From positions 1 through 41,654 of the forward strand of contig JAUZOD010000037.1 of NCBI GenBank assembly GCA_030706635.1: a stretch of 41,654 bases of DNA, in the 5' to 3' direction. Below, piece by piece: positions 34,702 to 41,654 of this stretch (the first letter of the stretch is position 1; the number at the start of each line of letters is the position of its first letter). The translations under genes were made by a program, and so were the position numbers. This DNA comes from Bacteroidota bacterium (lineage in GTDB: Bacteria > Bacteroidota > Bacteroidia > Chitinophagales > Chitinophagaceae). The notes under the pieces were generated by a model. It had not been told where the DNA came from and searched no databases. It saw only the letters and a list, made by a program, of their open reading frames with translations.

Positions 34702-36060
34702 TTATACGTTTTCGGAAATCTCAAATTCCGGATGATATTGTCCTTTCAGCAGTTGATTTGCTTCCGGGGAATTCGTAAAGCTTTCTGAACTGCCGTCAAA
34801 AATCAAATGTCTGTTTCCGGTACGGTAGGCGATGTCTGCGAGATGAACCAGGGAGGCGCTCAGATGACCCTGCTGCGCATCGGCATTCGGAGCAACTCCT
34901 GTCCGGATGGCGTCAATGAAATTTTTCTGATGAAATTTATCCGGAAAATAACCCTTATCCATATCCACCACTTTCCCGTCTTTCTCCATTACCTGCCAAC
35001 CGACGCCATGCCGGCCCAGATACATGAGGCGATCCGTTCCGTATATCTCAATCCGCGTTGAATTCTGCGGCCAGTATGGCCATTGCGCGCCATACCTGAC
35101 TTCGTTCCCCTCCTTGGTCATGTAGTTGGTGCAGGAACCGCTTTCACAGGTCATGGCAAAATCACCATAGTCATATGTAATATTCAGGAACTCAGGGGTT
35201 TCTTTCGCGGAATGAAAGCCAATGTTGCCACCGGTGCAATAAACTGATTTGGGATGTCCCGGATTTCCGAGAGCGATCCGCGCCAGATCCATAACATGAC
35301 TGGCGTCGTCTGAAAGAGCACCTCCTCCGTATGACCAGAAATCCAGCCAGCCGCCGCGACTGGTCATACTGTGCCGGTTCGGATTATAGGGAACCCGTCG
35401 CGCAGGTCCCTGCCAGTGATCCCAGTTCAGGCCTGCGGGAACGGGTGTGTCGGGCCTCGCCACCCATTTACTTCCGCCCAGCATATTGTAACATTTTATG
35501 TGCACCAGATTGCCAAGTTTTCCTGACCTGATGTATTCCCGAGCTGAAACTCCATAAGGAGCACTCCTGTTTTGAAATCCGATCTGCAGTACTTTATTGT
35601 ATTTTTTGGTCGCTTCCACCAGTTTCTGTCCTTCCCAGATGCTCAGCGTTGGATTTTTTTCCACATAAACATGTTTGCCTGCCTGAAGAGCCCAGATGGC
35701 GGCCAGGGTATGCCAGTGTTCCGGCGTGGCGATCACGACCGCATCCACGTCCTGATCATCGAACACTTTTTTCATGTCCGTCTCAAACCGGGGAGCATAT
35801 CCTTGTTTTTTTTTATGTATTTCTATCTGCTCGGGAATGGCCTTCAGGGTTTCATTTACATCACAGAAATATTTTACTTCCGTATTTTCATTTTCTTTGA
35901 TGATCCCATTCAACACCTGCACGCCCCGGCCACCGCAGCCGACCAGCGCCAGCACAATCTTATTGTTTGCCCGATGGAGTGGGGCAAGCAGTCCGGACCG
36001 GTGAACGGATAATCCGACTGTACAAAGAGAAACCTGACCGATAAAATTTCGTCTTTGCAT
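34702..36060 (-). CDS. Gfo/Idh/MocA family oxidoreductase with Tat-like signal
   Basis: A 452-residue oxidoreductase with an RR-type leader (MQRRNFIGQVSLCTVGLSVH). The ATG at 36060 is preferred over the open extension to 36123, which overlaps the end of the fucosidase gene. Dinucleotide motif GCGGRG (41-46); the usual EKP triad reads EKN (E134-N136 in VYVEKNPTL), a conservative deviation seen in many exported members. GGWLDFWSYGGGALSDDASHV is the C-terminal family motif. It probably oxidises a glycoside released by the fucosidase; the substrate is inferred only from context. Confidence 0.92.
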   Translation of the reverse strand: MQRRNFIGQVSLCTVGLSVHRSGLLAPLHRANNKIVLALVGCGGRGVQVLNGIIKENENTEVKYFCDVNETLKAIPEQIEIHKKKQGYAPRFETDMKKVFDDQDVDAVVIATPEHWHTLAAIWALQAGKHVYVEKNPTLSIWEGQKLVEATKKYNKVLQIGFQNRSAPYGVSAREYIRSGKLGNLVHIKCYNMLGGSKWVARPDTPVPAGLNWDHWQGPARRVPYNPNRHSMTSRGGWLDFWSYGGGALSDDASHVMDLARIALGNPGHPKSVYCTGGNIGFHSAKETPEFLNITYDYGDFAMTCESGSCTNYMTKEGNEVRYGAQWPYWPQNSTRIEIYGTDRLMYLGRHGVGWQVMEKDGKVVDMDKGYFPDKFHQKNFIDAIRTGVAPNADAQQGHLSASLVHLADIAYRTGNRHLIFDGSSESFTNSPEANQLLKGQYHPEFEISENV

Positions 36061-36094
36061 AAAAATGGTTTTAAGGTTTAAGATGAAGGCAATA

Positions 36095-37675
36095 TCAAAC
36101 AGGAATTTTGAATCCAAAAGCATGTCTCGCCGTTTCCGGAATAGCGGTCCGCATCACTTCCGACAATTGAATCTTCAACCCGGTGGCGGAATCATATTTC
36201 CAGTTCACCGGTTCCGGATAACCCATTAAATAAATCTTTGCATGATTCCCGGGTTTTACGGTTTTAATCAACAGGTTTTCACCGGGCCATGTATTGCTGA
36301 ACGCAAAAACAGTCTTTTTATCTTTTGTGCGGGTAAAGCGAAGCAGCTCTCCTTCTTTCCATAAATCCCCGTCCCGGGCACGTGTGGCGTAAATACCTTC
36401 TCCATTCAATCTCAGCCAGGCGCCCACCTCCCTTAACTGTGCGATGGCCGTTGGATGAAACTGGCCATTGCCTTCCGGACCGATGCCGACCATAAAGTTC
36501 CCTCCTTTTGCGGCTGAATCAATCAGGTTATGTATAACCCATGCCGACCCCTTGTAGGTTGACGCGTCCGGATCATAGGAAAAAGAACTTCCAAGCGGAT
36601 AGATTACGAACCAGGGCGTGTCTGAATTGGCCTTGCTTCCAGGTACAAATCCCTCCGGCGTATAGTAGTCGCCGTAATTACCAATCCCTCTTGCCCTGAA
36701 CATGGTTTCCGGACTCACTTTCCGCAGATAAAGCATATTGTCCCGCAACATCGGCCACACTTCCGGACCAAGCCACTGGTCCAGACAAACCATGTCTATT
36801 TTTCCGTATTGGGAAAGTAATTCTTCCAGTTGATCACGATGTCTTTTCATCATCCTTTTCATCTCGTCCGGCGTGGGATCGGGCATGAGGAAAAAACGGT
36901 CTCCGAGTTTGTCTTTGAAATCTGAATCACTCATTTCGGGCGTCAGATTCCTGCCCCCGACGGCAATTTTAGCTGCTGAAGGTGTTTGGACAGGGCTATA
37001 ATTATACGGCCTGAAATCAGTATCGTACCAATCCGGATGTGAGAAATAAAGATCTACTTTTATTCCTTTCTGGCGGGCCGCATCGCACAATTCTTTGATC
37101 ACATCCCTTTTGAAAGGAGTATCCATGATGCTGTAGGAAAAGTCGCAGTCCTCGGCCACCGGTCCTCCGGGCGCTCCCCAGTTAACTCGCTTTTTTACTT
37201 TTGTTTTTGTGTTAAACATGGAAAACCCATCGTGATGCTTTGAAGTAAAAGCGAACATTTTAAATCCGCAGTCGGAAAAAAAATCCATCCATTTGCCGGC
37301 ATCGAAACCCTCGGGGTTCCAGGTCTTGTATAATTCCTGGTAGTGTTGTTTTTGTTCTCTTGACATGCCCAGAAAACCCCAGGATTCATGCGTCGCCTGC
37401 AGAATGGAATAAAGTCCCCAGTGAAGGCGTACACCGAATTTGATGTCCTTGAAATCTTCGTATGCTTTCTCGGAAGCCCAATGATATGCAGGCACGGGGA
37501 CTTCCTCGACATAACCGCAAACCTGTTGATAATGGTCATCGCTGTGCGGCAGCCGGTGCGAATAGGGAGGTTTTGCAAATCCGGACGATTCATGAAGAAT
37601 CGTGGATAAAGATGGAGAGAACGTAAACATGGCGCCGCTGGCGCCTATGTTCCGGAGAAAATTCCTTCTTTTCAT
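36095..37675 (-). CDS. GH29 alpha-L-fucosidase, exported
   Basis: A 526-residue retaining alpha-L-fucosidase of family GH29, with a Tat-type leader (MKRRNFLRNIGASGAM). The nucleophile is D299 in IDMVCLDQWLG. Other family signatures are FKDIKFGVRLHWGLYSI, FAFTSKHHDGFSMF, YSIMDTPFKRDVIKELCDAA and DLYFSHPDWYD. Length is normal for the family. It is the first gene of the nine-gene run and is divergent from the LacI gene, which fits direct regulation. Linkage specificity (alpha-1,2 or others) is not readable from the sequence. Confidence 0.93.
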   Translation of the reverse strand: MKRRNFLRNIGASGAMFTFSPSLSTILHESSGFAKPPYSHRLPHSDDHYQQVCGYVEEVPVPAYHWASEKAYEDFKDIKFGVRLHWGLYSILQATHESWGFLGMSREQKQHYQELYKTWNPEGFDAGKWMDFFSDCGFKMFAFTSKHHDGFSMFNTKTKVKKRVNWGAPGGPVAEDCDFSYSIMDTPFKRDVIKELCDAARQKGIKVDLYFSHPDWYDTDFRPYNYSPVQTPSAAKIAVGGRNLTPEMSDSDFKDKLGDRFFLMPDPTPDEMKRMMKRHRDQLEELLSQYGKIDMVCLDQWLGPEVWPMLRDNMLYLRKVSPETMFRARGIGNYGDYYTPEGFVPGSKANSDTPWFVIYPLGSSFSYDPDASTYKGSAWVIHNLIDSAAKGGNFMVGIGPEGNGQFHPTAIAQLREVGAWLRLNGEGIYATRARDGDLWKEGELLRFTRTKDKKTVFAFSNTWPGENLLIKTVKPGNHAKIYLMGYPEPVNWKYDSATGLKIQLSEVMRTAIPETARHAFGFKIPV

Positions 37676-37897
37676 TTAGCAGGCAGGCTTTGCGCTTTCC
37701 GTTTACTTAATATTGTAAATTCGACATGACCGGAAAGCTTGTTAATTGTTAAAAAACGAAGCCCGCGGTCCCGGGATTAATAAAAATCTTCAATGAACCA
37801 CAGATTTCATTAGCTTTAATAAACATTGCCAATCGTTCGCAATTTTTTAAAACTAGATCAAATAATGCCGCTAAATATGAAAAAAACGAAAAATATT

Positions 37898-37915
37898 TAC
37901 GCAATCCATTGCGTA
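37898..37915. promoter_or_regulatory. Candidate LacI operator, TACGCAATCCATTGCGTA
   Basis: Two perfect 8-bp arms (TACGCAAT and ATTGCGTA) are separated by CC. The dyad lies 70 bp before the LacI start and 222 bp before the fucosidase start, within the 309-bp divergent region (37676-37984). It is the only strong dyad found there. No clear TAnnTTTG was found on either strand, so promoters are undetermined. Its position suits autoregulation and control of the fucosidase run. Confidence 0.5.
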
Positions 37916-37984
37916 GAAGTCAACCTTATCTGGAATTGAATTTGTATTTTTTATTTAATGAAATAATAAAGATTTTGTGGCCTT

Positions 37985-39037
37985 ATGCTCTACCGGCAAC
38001 TTACATTAAAAGACATCGCGAAGGAATTAAATACCTCCGTCAGTACCGTTTCCAGGGCACTGAAAGACCATCATAGCATTAGCCCGGAAATGAAAAAAAA
38101 GGTGAATGATCTGGCGAGCCGCTGGGATTATCACCCCAACCCGACGGCTTTGAGCCTGTTAAAGAACAAGCATTACACGATCGGTGTGGTAGTTCCGGAA
38201 ATCGCGCAAAACTATTTTTCCATCGTGATGGAAGGCATCGAGGATGCTGCCAACCAGGCCGGATACCACGTGATGTTCTGCCTTTCCAAAGAAATACTGC
38301 AAAGGGAGATCAACGTAGTCAATACGCTCCTGAATAACCGCATTGACGGTCTGATCATTGCTCCCTCCAAGGAAACGGTCAGCCATGAACATCTGGACTG
38401 CATTGTCAACCGCGGTATGCCACTGATTTTTATTGACCGGTACTGTGAAGCCGTGCCCGCATCCCGGGTCCTGGGAGACGATTATAATGGCTCGTTCAGT
38501 GCAGTGGAGCATCTGATCTTGACCGGCAGGAAACGGATCGCGCATATTGCCGGACCGGAGACCCTTTCCAACAGCAACCCGCGTTTATCCGGGTATTTGG
38601 ATGCTTTGAAAAAACACAGGATTCCTGCCGATAAGGAACTGATCGTACACTGCGACCTCACCCAGGCCAGCGCCATTGACTGCATAAACCGGCTTATTGG
38701 TCTGAAGAAGCTTCCGGACGGGATACTCACCTACAACAGCTCCATTGCCTTCCAGGTAATGCCGGTGGTGAAGGAAAAAGGGCTTAAAATCCCCGAGCAG
38801 ATTGCTTTTGTCGGTTTTGCCAACGAACCCATTATTTCCTATATTGAACCGCAGTTGACCACGGTGATCCAGCCAGCGTATGACATCGGATGGGAAGCCG
38901 TGAATCTCTTTCTGGATCAGCAGGCCGATGAGGATTATGCAGCGACACCCAAAACAAAAATTTTACCTACCCAACTGGTCATCCGCGGATCTTCAGTTAA
39001 ATCATCTGCCCTGCACGCCGGATTGAGACATGCATGA
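37985..39037 (+). CDS. LacI/GalR-family transcriptional regulator
   Basis: A 350-residue regulator. The N-terminal helix-turn-helix LTLKDIAKELNTSVSTVSRALK (residues 6-27) is followed by the hinge and the periplasmic-binding-like effector domain (TIGVVVPEIAQNYFS, DGLIIAPSKETV, GFANEPIISYIEPQLTTVIQP). It is expected to bind a palindromic operator and respond to a sugar or sugar acid from the adjacent pathway. Divergent from the fucosidase gene; convergent with the aldo/keto reductase gene (17-bp gap). Confidence 0.93.
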   Translation: MLYRQLTLKDIAKELNTSVSTVSRALKDHHSISPEMKKKVNDLASRWDYHPNPTALSLLKNKHYTIGVVVPEIAQNYFSIVMEGIEDAANQAGYHVMFCLSKEILQREINVVNTLLNNRIDGLIIAPSKETVSHEHLDCIVNRGMPLIFIDRYCEAVPASRVLGDDYNGSFSAVEHLILTGRKRIAHIAGPETLSNSNPRLSGYLDALKKHRIPADKELIVHCDLTQASAIDCINRLIGLKKLPDGILTYNSSIAFQVMPVVKEKGLKIPEQIAFVGFANEPIISYIEPQLTTVIQPAYDIGWEAVNLFLDQQADEDYAATPKTKILPTQLVIRGSSVKSSALHAGLRHA

Positions 39038-39054
39038 GCAGAAGCGTCGAAAAC

Positions 39055-40122
39055 CTAAAGGATTCTTTGTCCCCCGAGGGTTCTGTCGTTGACCGGGTTT
39101 TCGTAATAATCCAGATGATTCCCTAACTTGTCTTTAATGGAAAGGGTAATCCTGTCGAGTTCTTCTTTGATCTGCTGAGACAGGATTCCTTCGGCAGACC
39201 GAACATTCAATTCCAGATGGCGCACGTTCCTGGAACCCACCAGGGAACAGGTAATGGCCGGGTTAAGAAGGATCCATTTTATGGCCAGTGCAGGCATGCT
39301 CAGTCCGGTTTCCTTACAAATTTTCCGGATGCCTTCCAGGGCTTCATTTATTTCGTCTTCCACCCCATGTTCGCCGTGTCTGGACTCCGCTGAGTTTTTC
39401 GCGTTGAAATGACGCGTTCGTCTTTGCAATGCCGGAATATCCTGTATGCTGGGGTAGATATCTCCAAGCAAACCCTGCAGCAGGCTCATATAGCTGATCA
39501 CGGCAATACCCGATTGTTCGCAAAAGGGCAGTGCATCGTATTCCCCGGCACGGCAAAAAAGATTATAAGGAAGCTGATTTACCACCACGCTGGAAAGATC
39601 CGGCAGGTCTTCCATTAAACGGGTGCCGAAATTACTGAGCCCGATCCGACGGATCTTGCCGGCCTGTTGCAAGGCCTTCAGGGTTTCCAGGACTTCCCCG
39701 ATGACCGGCGGGTTTTCAATGATTTTGGGATCCCGGGTAAAATGACGGAGAGAATGCGCATGCGTCGGCCAGTGCAGCATGTAAATATCGACGTAATCCG
39801 TACGCAGCCGTTTCAAAGACGCATGGCAATGTTTAATTAAGGTGTACGGATAACAATTCGACGGACTGATCTTGGTGCCGATCAGGATTTTATCCCGGGG
39901 AATACCCTGAATGGCTTCTCCAAGAGAAGACTCGCTTCTGCCGTCGTTATAGACTTCCGCCGTGTCAAAATAATTAATTCCGAGATCTACGGATGCATGT
40001 ACCATTTCATTGACATCCTTTTGCCGCTGCTCTCCCCAATATTCGCCGCCGCCGAACGACCAGCAGCCAGTTCCCAAAACTGAAAAATCCAGATCTGAAT
40101 CTTTTGCCTTTCTTCTTTCCAT
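39055..40122 (-). CDS. Aldo/keto reductase
   Basis: A 355-residue NADP-dependent AKR. The catalytic tetrad is D53 and Y58 (FDTAEVYNDG), K84 (IGTKIS) and H117 (MLHWPT). Residues 14-25 (SVLGTGCWSFGG) and the cofactor strand AITCSLVGSRN support the call. A sugar dehydrogenase or reductase role in the same pathway is possible, since such enzymes oxidise fucose or galactose in some bacteria, but this is inference. It lies beyond the LacI gene on the minus strand and is not in the main run. Confidence 0.93.
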   Translation of the reverse strand: MERRKAKDSDLDFSVLGTGCWSFGGGEYWGEQRQKDVNEMVHASVDLGINYFDTAEVYNDGRSESSLGEAIQGIPRDKILIGTKISPSNCYPYTLIKHCHASLKRLRTDYVDIYMLHWPTHAHSLRHFTRDPKIIENPPVIGEVLETLKALQQAGKIRRIGLSNFGTRLMEDLPDLSSVVVNQLPYNLFCRAGEYDALPFCEQSGIAVISYMSLLQGLLGDIYPSIQDIPALQRRTRHFNAKNSAESRHGEHGVEDEINEALEGIRKICKETGLSMPALAIKWILLNPAITCSLVGSRNVRHLELNVRSAEGILSQQIKEELDRITLSIKDKLGNHLDYYENPVNDRTLGGQRIL

Positions 40123-40374
40123 GATATGATCGCCTGTTTTTGAAATATTCGGTCTGACTTATTGTAAACCCGGTCTCAACAGATCAGCGATACGGAGTGG
40201 ATGGAAAACTGTCTTATGCAGGATGCTGTTTTCTTAAATATTTTTAAAAATAAAGGAATATCCATGCCGATGAGGATAACCGGGCATATAAATTACCGCA
40301 AACCTTTGTGTTGAGGCGTTGGTCATGAGTCGGGGTCCAATTGCATTTGATTCGAAAACCGTCGGAAAAAGCAC

Positions 40375-40382
40375 TAGCTTTG
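40375..40382 (+). promoter_or_regulatory. Bacteroidota-type -7 element for ssrA
   Basis: TAGCTTTG matches TAnnTTTG exactly, 15 nt before the mature tmRNA 5' end, a fitting distance if a few leader bases are trimmed. No well-spaced -33 motif is evident: the nearest TTTG is 25 bp away. The rest of the 40123-40397 gap holds nothing recognisable. Confidence 0.5.
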
Positions 40383-40397
40383 CAGGTTAATTCATCC

Positions 40398-40768
40398 GGG
40401 GGTGCCTGGTTTTGACAGCGTAGATCTTTGAAAGAAAAAGCATGTCGTGCGTTGGATAATTAGCACGTAAATCTGAATATTCAAAATTCAAATGGCAATA
40501 CTCAGTATGCCATGGCTGCCTAATCAGTGATTAAGTAGTCATTCGGGCCGCAGGACAGGTTTACCTTTTACCAGGTTCTGCCGCCGACTAAAAACAAATA
40601 AAGGATGCTGTTGCGGAAGGCTGTGACCACAACTCAAGACCATTCAGCTAAGGGGATTATTGGTTTGTTGCGTTCCGGTGATCCCACGAAAATCAATAAG
40701 CAAATAAGCATGTAGAAAGCTTTCGGAGAATATGTTTGGACAGGAGTTCGAATCTCCTCACCTCCACC
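40398..40768 (+). ncRNA. ssrA: Transfer-messenger RNA (tmRNA)
   Basis: A one-piece tmRNA of about 371 nt that rescues stalled ribosomes by trans-translation. The 5' GGGGGTG (40398-40404) pairs with CACCTCC (40759-40765) as the acceptor stem. The diagnostic GGGGGTGCCTGGTTTTGACA opens the gene. Near the end there is a T arm, AGGAG-TTCGAAT-CTCCT (40742-40758). The discriminator is A40766; the genome encodes ACC and then C, so the terminal A of CCA is not encoded in place. The tag reading frame lies about 96 nt from the 5' end. A terminator follows. Confidence 0.97.
40494..40523 (+). other. tmRNA proteolysis-tag reading frame
   Basis: Decoded from GGC at 40494 to TAA at 40521-40523 as GNTQYAMAA. 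The last five residues YAMAA match the tag ends known in Bacteroidota, which favour degradation by ClpXP-type proteases. The resume codon GGC is inferred from distance and the tag alignment to known Gly-first tags. Confidence 0.8.
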
Positions 40769-40772
40769 CTTG

Positions 40773-40804
40773 CCCGCCGTACTTTTAGTGCCGGCGGGTT
40801 TTTT
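40773..40804 (+). terminator. Rho-independent terminator of ssrA
   Basis: CCCGCCG (40773-40779) pairs with CGGCGGG (40792-40798), loop 12 nt, followed by six T. It starts 5 nt after the tmRNA end. Confidence 0.9.
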
Positions 40805-40882
40805 ATTTGTCAGATTCTAAAAAATCGCAGGCTTCGGCGGACGCGGTCCACCTTTTAAGGACTTGTATTGTAGGGAAGTATT

Positions 40883-41047
40883 ATGAACCGCATCCCCACT
40901 TATAAATAGCAAACCAAATTCTCAGACCTCAGGATTGAATTTTCTGAAGTGAATAATGTATTACAGGATGATTTGGGCTATCATATAGAATTGCATGAAG
41001 TATTATTCAGCCAAATCAGTTTAAAGTGGGAGAAATATAACTATTGA
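40883..41047 (+). pseudogene. Amber-interrupted reading frame, possible gene remnant
   Basis: A 55-codon frame starts at ATG 40883 and ends TGA 41045-41047, with an in-frame TAG at codon 9 (40907-40909). After it the frame reads QTKFSDLRIEFSEVN and continues with plausible protein sequence to the stop (HIELHEVLFSQISLKWEKYN). This may be a decayed gene or the N-terminus of one; the family is not recognised. The surrounding 40805-41226 has no other feature I can support, only short frames. Confidence 0.35.
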
Positions 41048-41226
41048 GCTAAGACGGAAGATTCGACTGGCCGTATCCAGATTTTGAGTTTTTTACACTC
41101 GGGAAGACGGCCAAGATAGATCAGGCCACGGGTGGTTTTGGTTCGCCGTTTCGGCTCTTCCGGTAGTGTCGGTTCACTAAATGAAACATTTCTCCTGGTT
41201 TGTGGCAGAGGTTCTGAACCGGGGGA

Positions 41227-41654
41227 TTAAAAATATCGGACTGCCGGGCGGCTTTCCGTTATTTTTTGAAGCAGAAGGGAGCGGCGTGCTCCTGTCATTT
41301 TTCTAAGGCCTGAAGCCACCTGAGGATATGCAGTGAAATCCCTCATGCCTTTTACGCGGCCTCCGGTCACGGGGGTTTCCCCGGCCCTTCTGTTCCCGGA
41401 GTTATTTTCCGGTGCATCCCGGAGCGGGTCGATATATTTTTTCTTCAGGGTTTCTGTAATAAGGGCGGCTTCCATGCCTTCTTTCAGCATTTTGATCGCT
41501 TCTCCCGTTAAGGTTCTGTAGAGCGCGTACTGTTTTACCTCTCCGGGAACCAGTTTATACAGTGAAGCCGCGATCGGGGAAGCCTGCTTCAGCCTGCTGC
41601 TGCTCTGGCGAAACCCTTTAAAGGCAGGGTCCTTTCCGGTTCGCTCACCGTAAG
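41227..41654 (-). CDS. Hypothetical protein (partial, N-terminus outside window)
   Basis: The reading frame is open from the right edge to the stop at 41227, giving about 142 residues. The internal ATG at 41490 is unlikely to be the start, because the frame continues well upstream as ordinary protein (FKGFRQSSSRLKQASPIAAS, YKLVPGEVKQYALYRTLTG). The sequence is rich in Lys, Arg and Gln with no signal or membrane segment visible. It looks like the small conserved Bacteroidota proteins of unknown role, but I cannot name it. Right-edge truncation prevents a start call. Confidence 0.6.
   Translation of the reverse strand, partial: YGERTGKDPAFKGFRQSSSRLKQASPIAASLYKLVPGEVKQYALYRTLTGEAIKMLKEGMEAALITETLKKKYIDPLRDAPENNSGNRRAGETPVTGGRVKGMRDFTAYPQVASGLRKMTGARRSLLLQKITESRPAVRYF

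Noticed and set aside
40741-40768. Separate tRNA suggested by the TTCGAAT loop near 40747
   Set aside because: This is the T arm of tmRNA; the matching acceptor strand lies at 40398.

Overview
The window looks like the chromosome of a Bacteroidota bacterium, most likely Chitinophagaceae or a close relative. The evidence is: no Shine-Dalgarno consensus before most genes, TAnnTTTG-type -7 elements before hup and ssrA, abundant short lipobox lipoproteins, PorT-like beta-barrels, Tat-type (RR) leaders on sugar oxidoreductases, and a tmRNA whose decoded tag ends in YAMAA. The genus call is inference; no rRNA is present.

Layout. Positions 1-4384 (minus strand) carry a GH2 glycosidase cut by the left edge, a PD40 propeller protein and a xylose-isomerase-like TIM-barrel protein. 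Positions 4611-9309 hold a two-domain redoxin, a heptad-repeat array, an OmpA-type lipoprotein, a GTG-started Na+/solute symporter preceded by two LacI-type palindromes, and a nucleoside deaminase. Positions 9404-13174 (plus strand) hold a YfcC-type transporter, a propeller protein, a rhodanese-like protein, HU and Bcp. Positions 13182-22145 are an envelope region: a degenerate LytM protein, a lipoprotein, an adhesin with exact 18-residue repeats, and an ECF sigma operon (sigma, one-TM/beta-barrel fusion, LVIVD lipoprotein, beta-barrel). These are followed by another barrel, a DUF4136 lipoprotein and a small c-type cytochrome.

Positions 22389-40122 form a sugar catabolism region. Its core is a nine-gene minus-strand run (37675 down to 28520): GH29 alpha-L-fucosidase, Gfo/Idh/MocA oxidoreductase, ThuA-like protein, SDR, D-galactonate dehydratase, 2-keto-3-deoxygalactonokinase, KDPG/KDPGal aldolase, an ACS-family MFS transporter and a FucU-type mutarotase. 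A second Gfo/Idh/MocA gene and a very large HEAT plus double DUF1080 protein follow on the same strand. A divergent LacI regulator, with an 18-bp near-palindrome in its promoter region, probably controls the run. The genes together suggest extracytoplasmic release of fucose and other sugars, oxidation to an aldonate, and the De Ley-Doudoroff route to pyruvate and glyceraldehyde 3-phosphate. No lactonase is evident in the run.

The right end carries ssrA (tmRNA) with promoter element and terminator, then a decayed stretch with an amber-interrupted reading frame, and a conserved-looking hypothetical gene cut by the right edge. No CRISPR, tRNA, rRNA, transposase or integrase was recognised.
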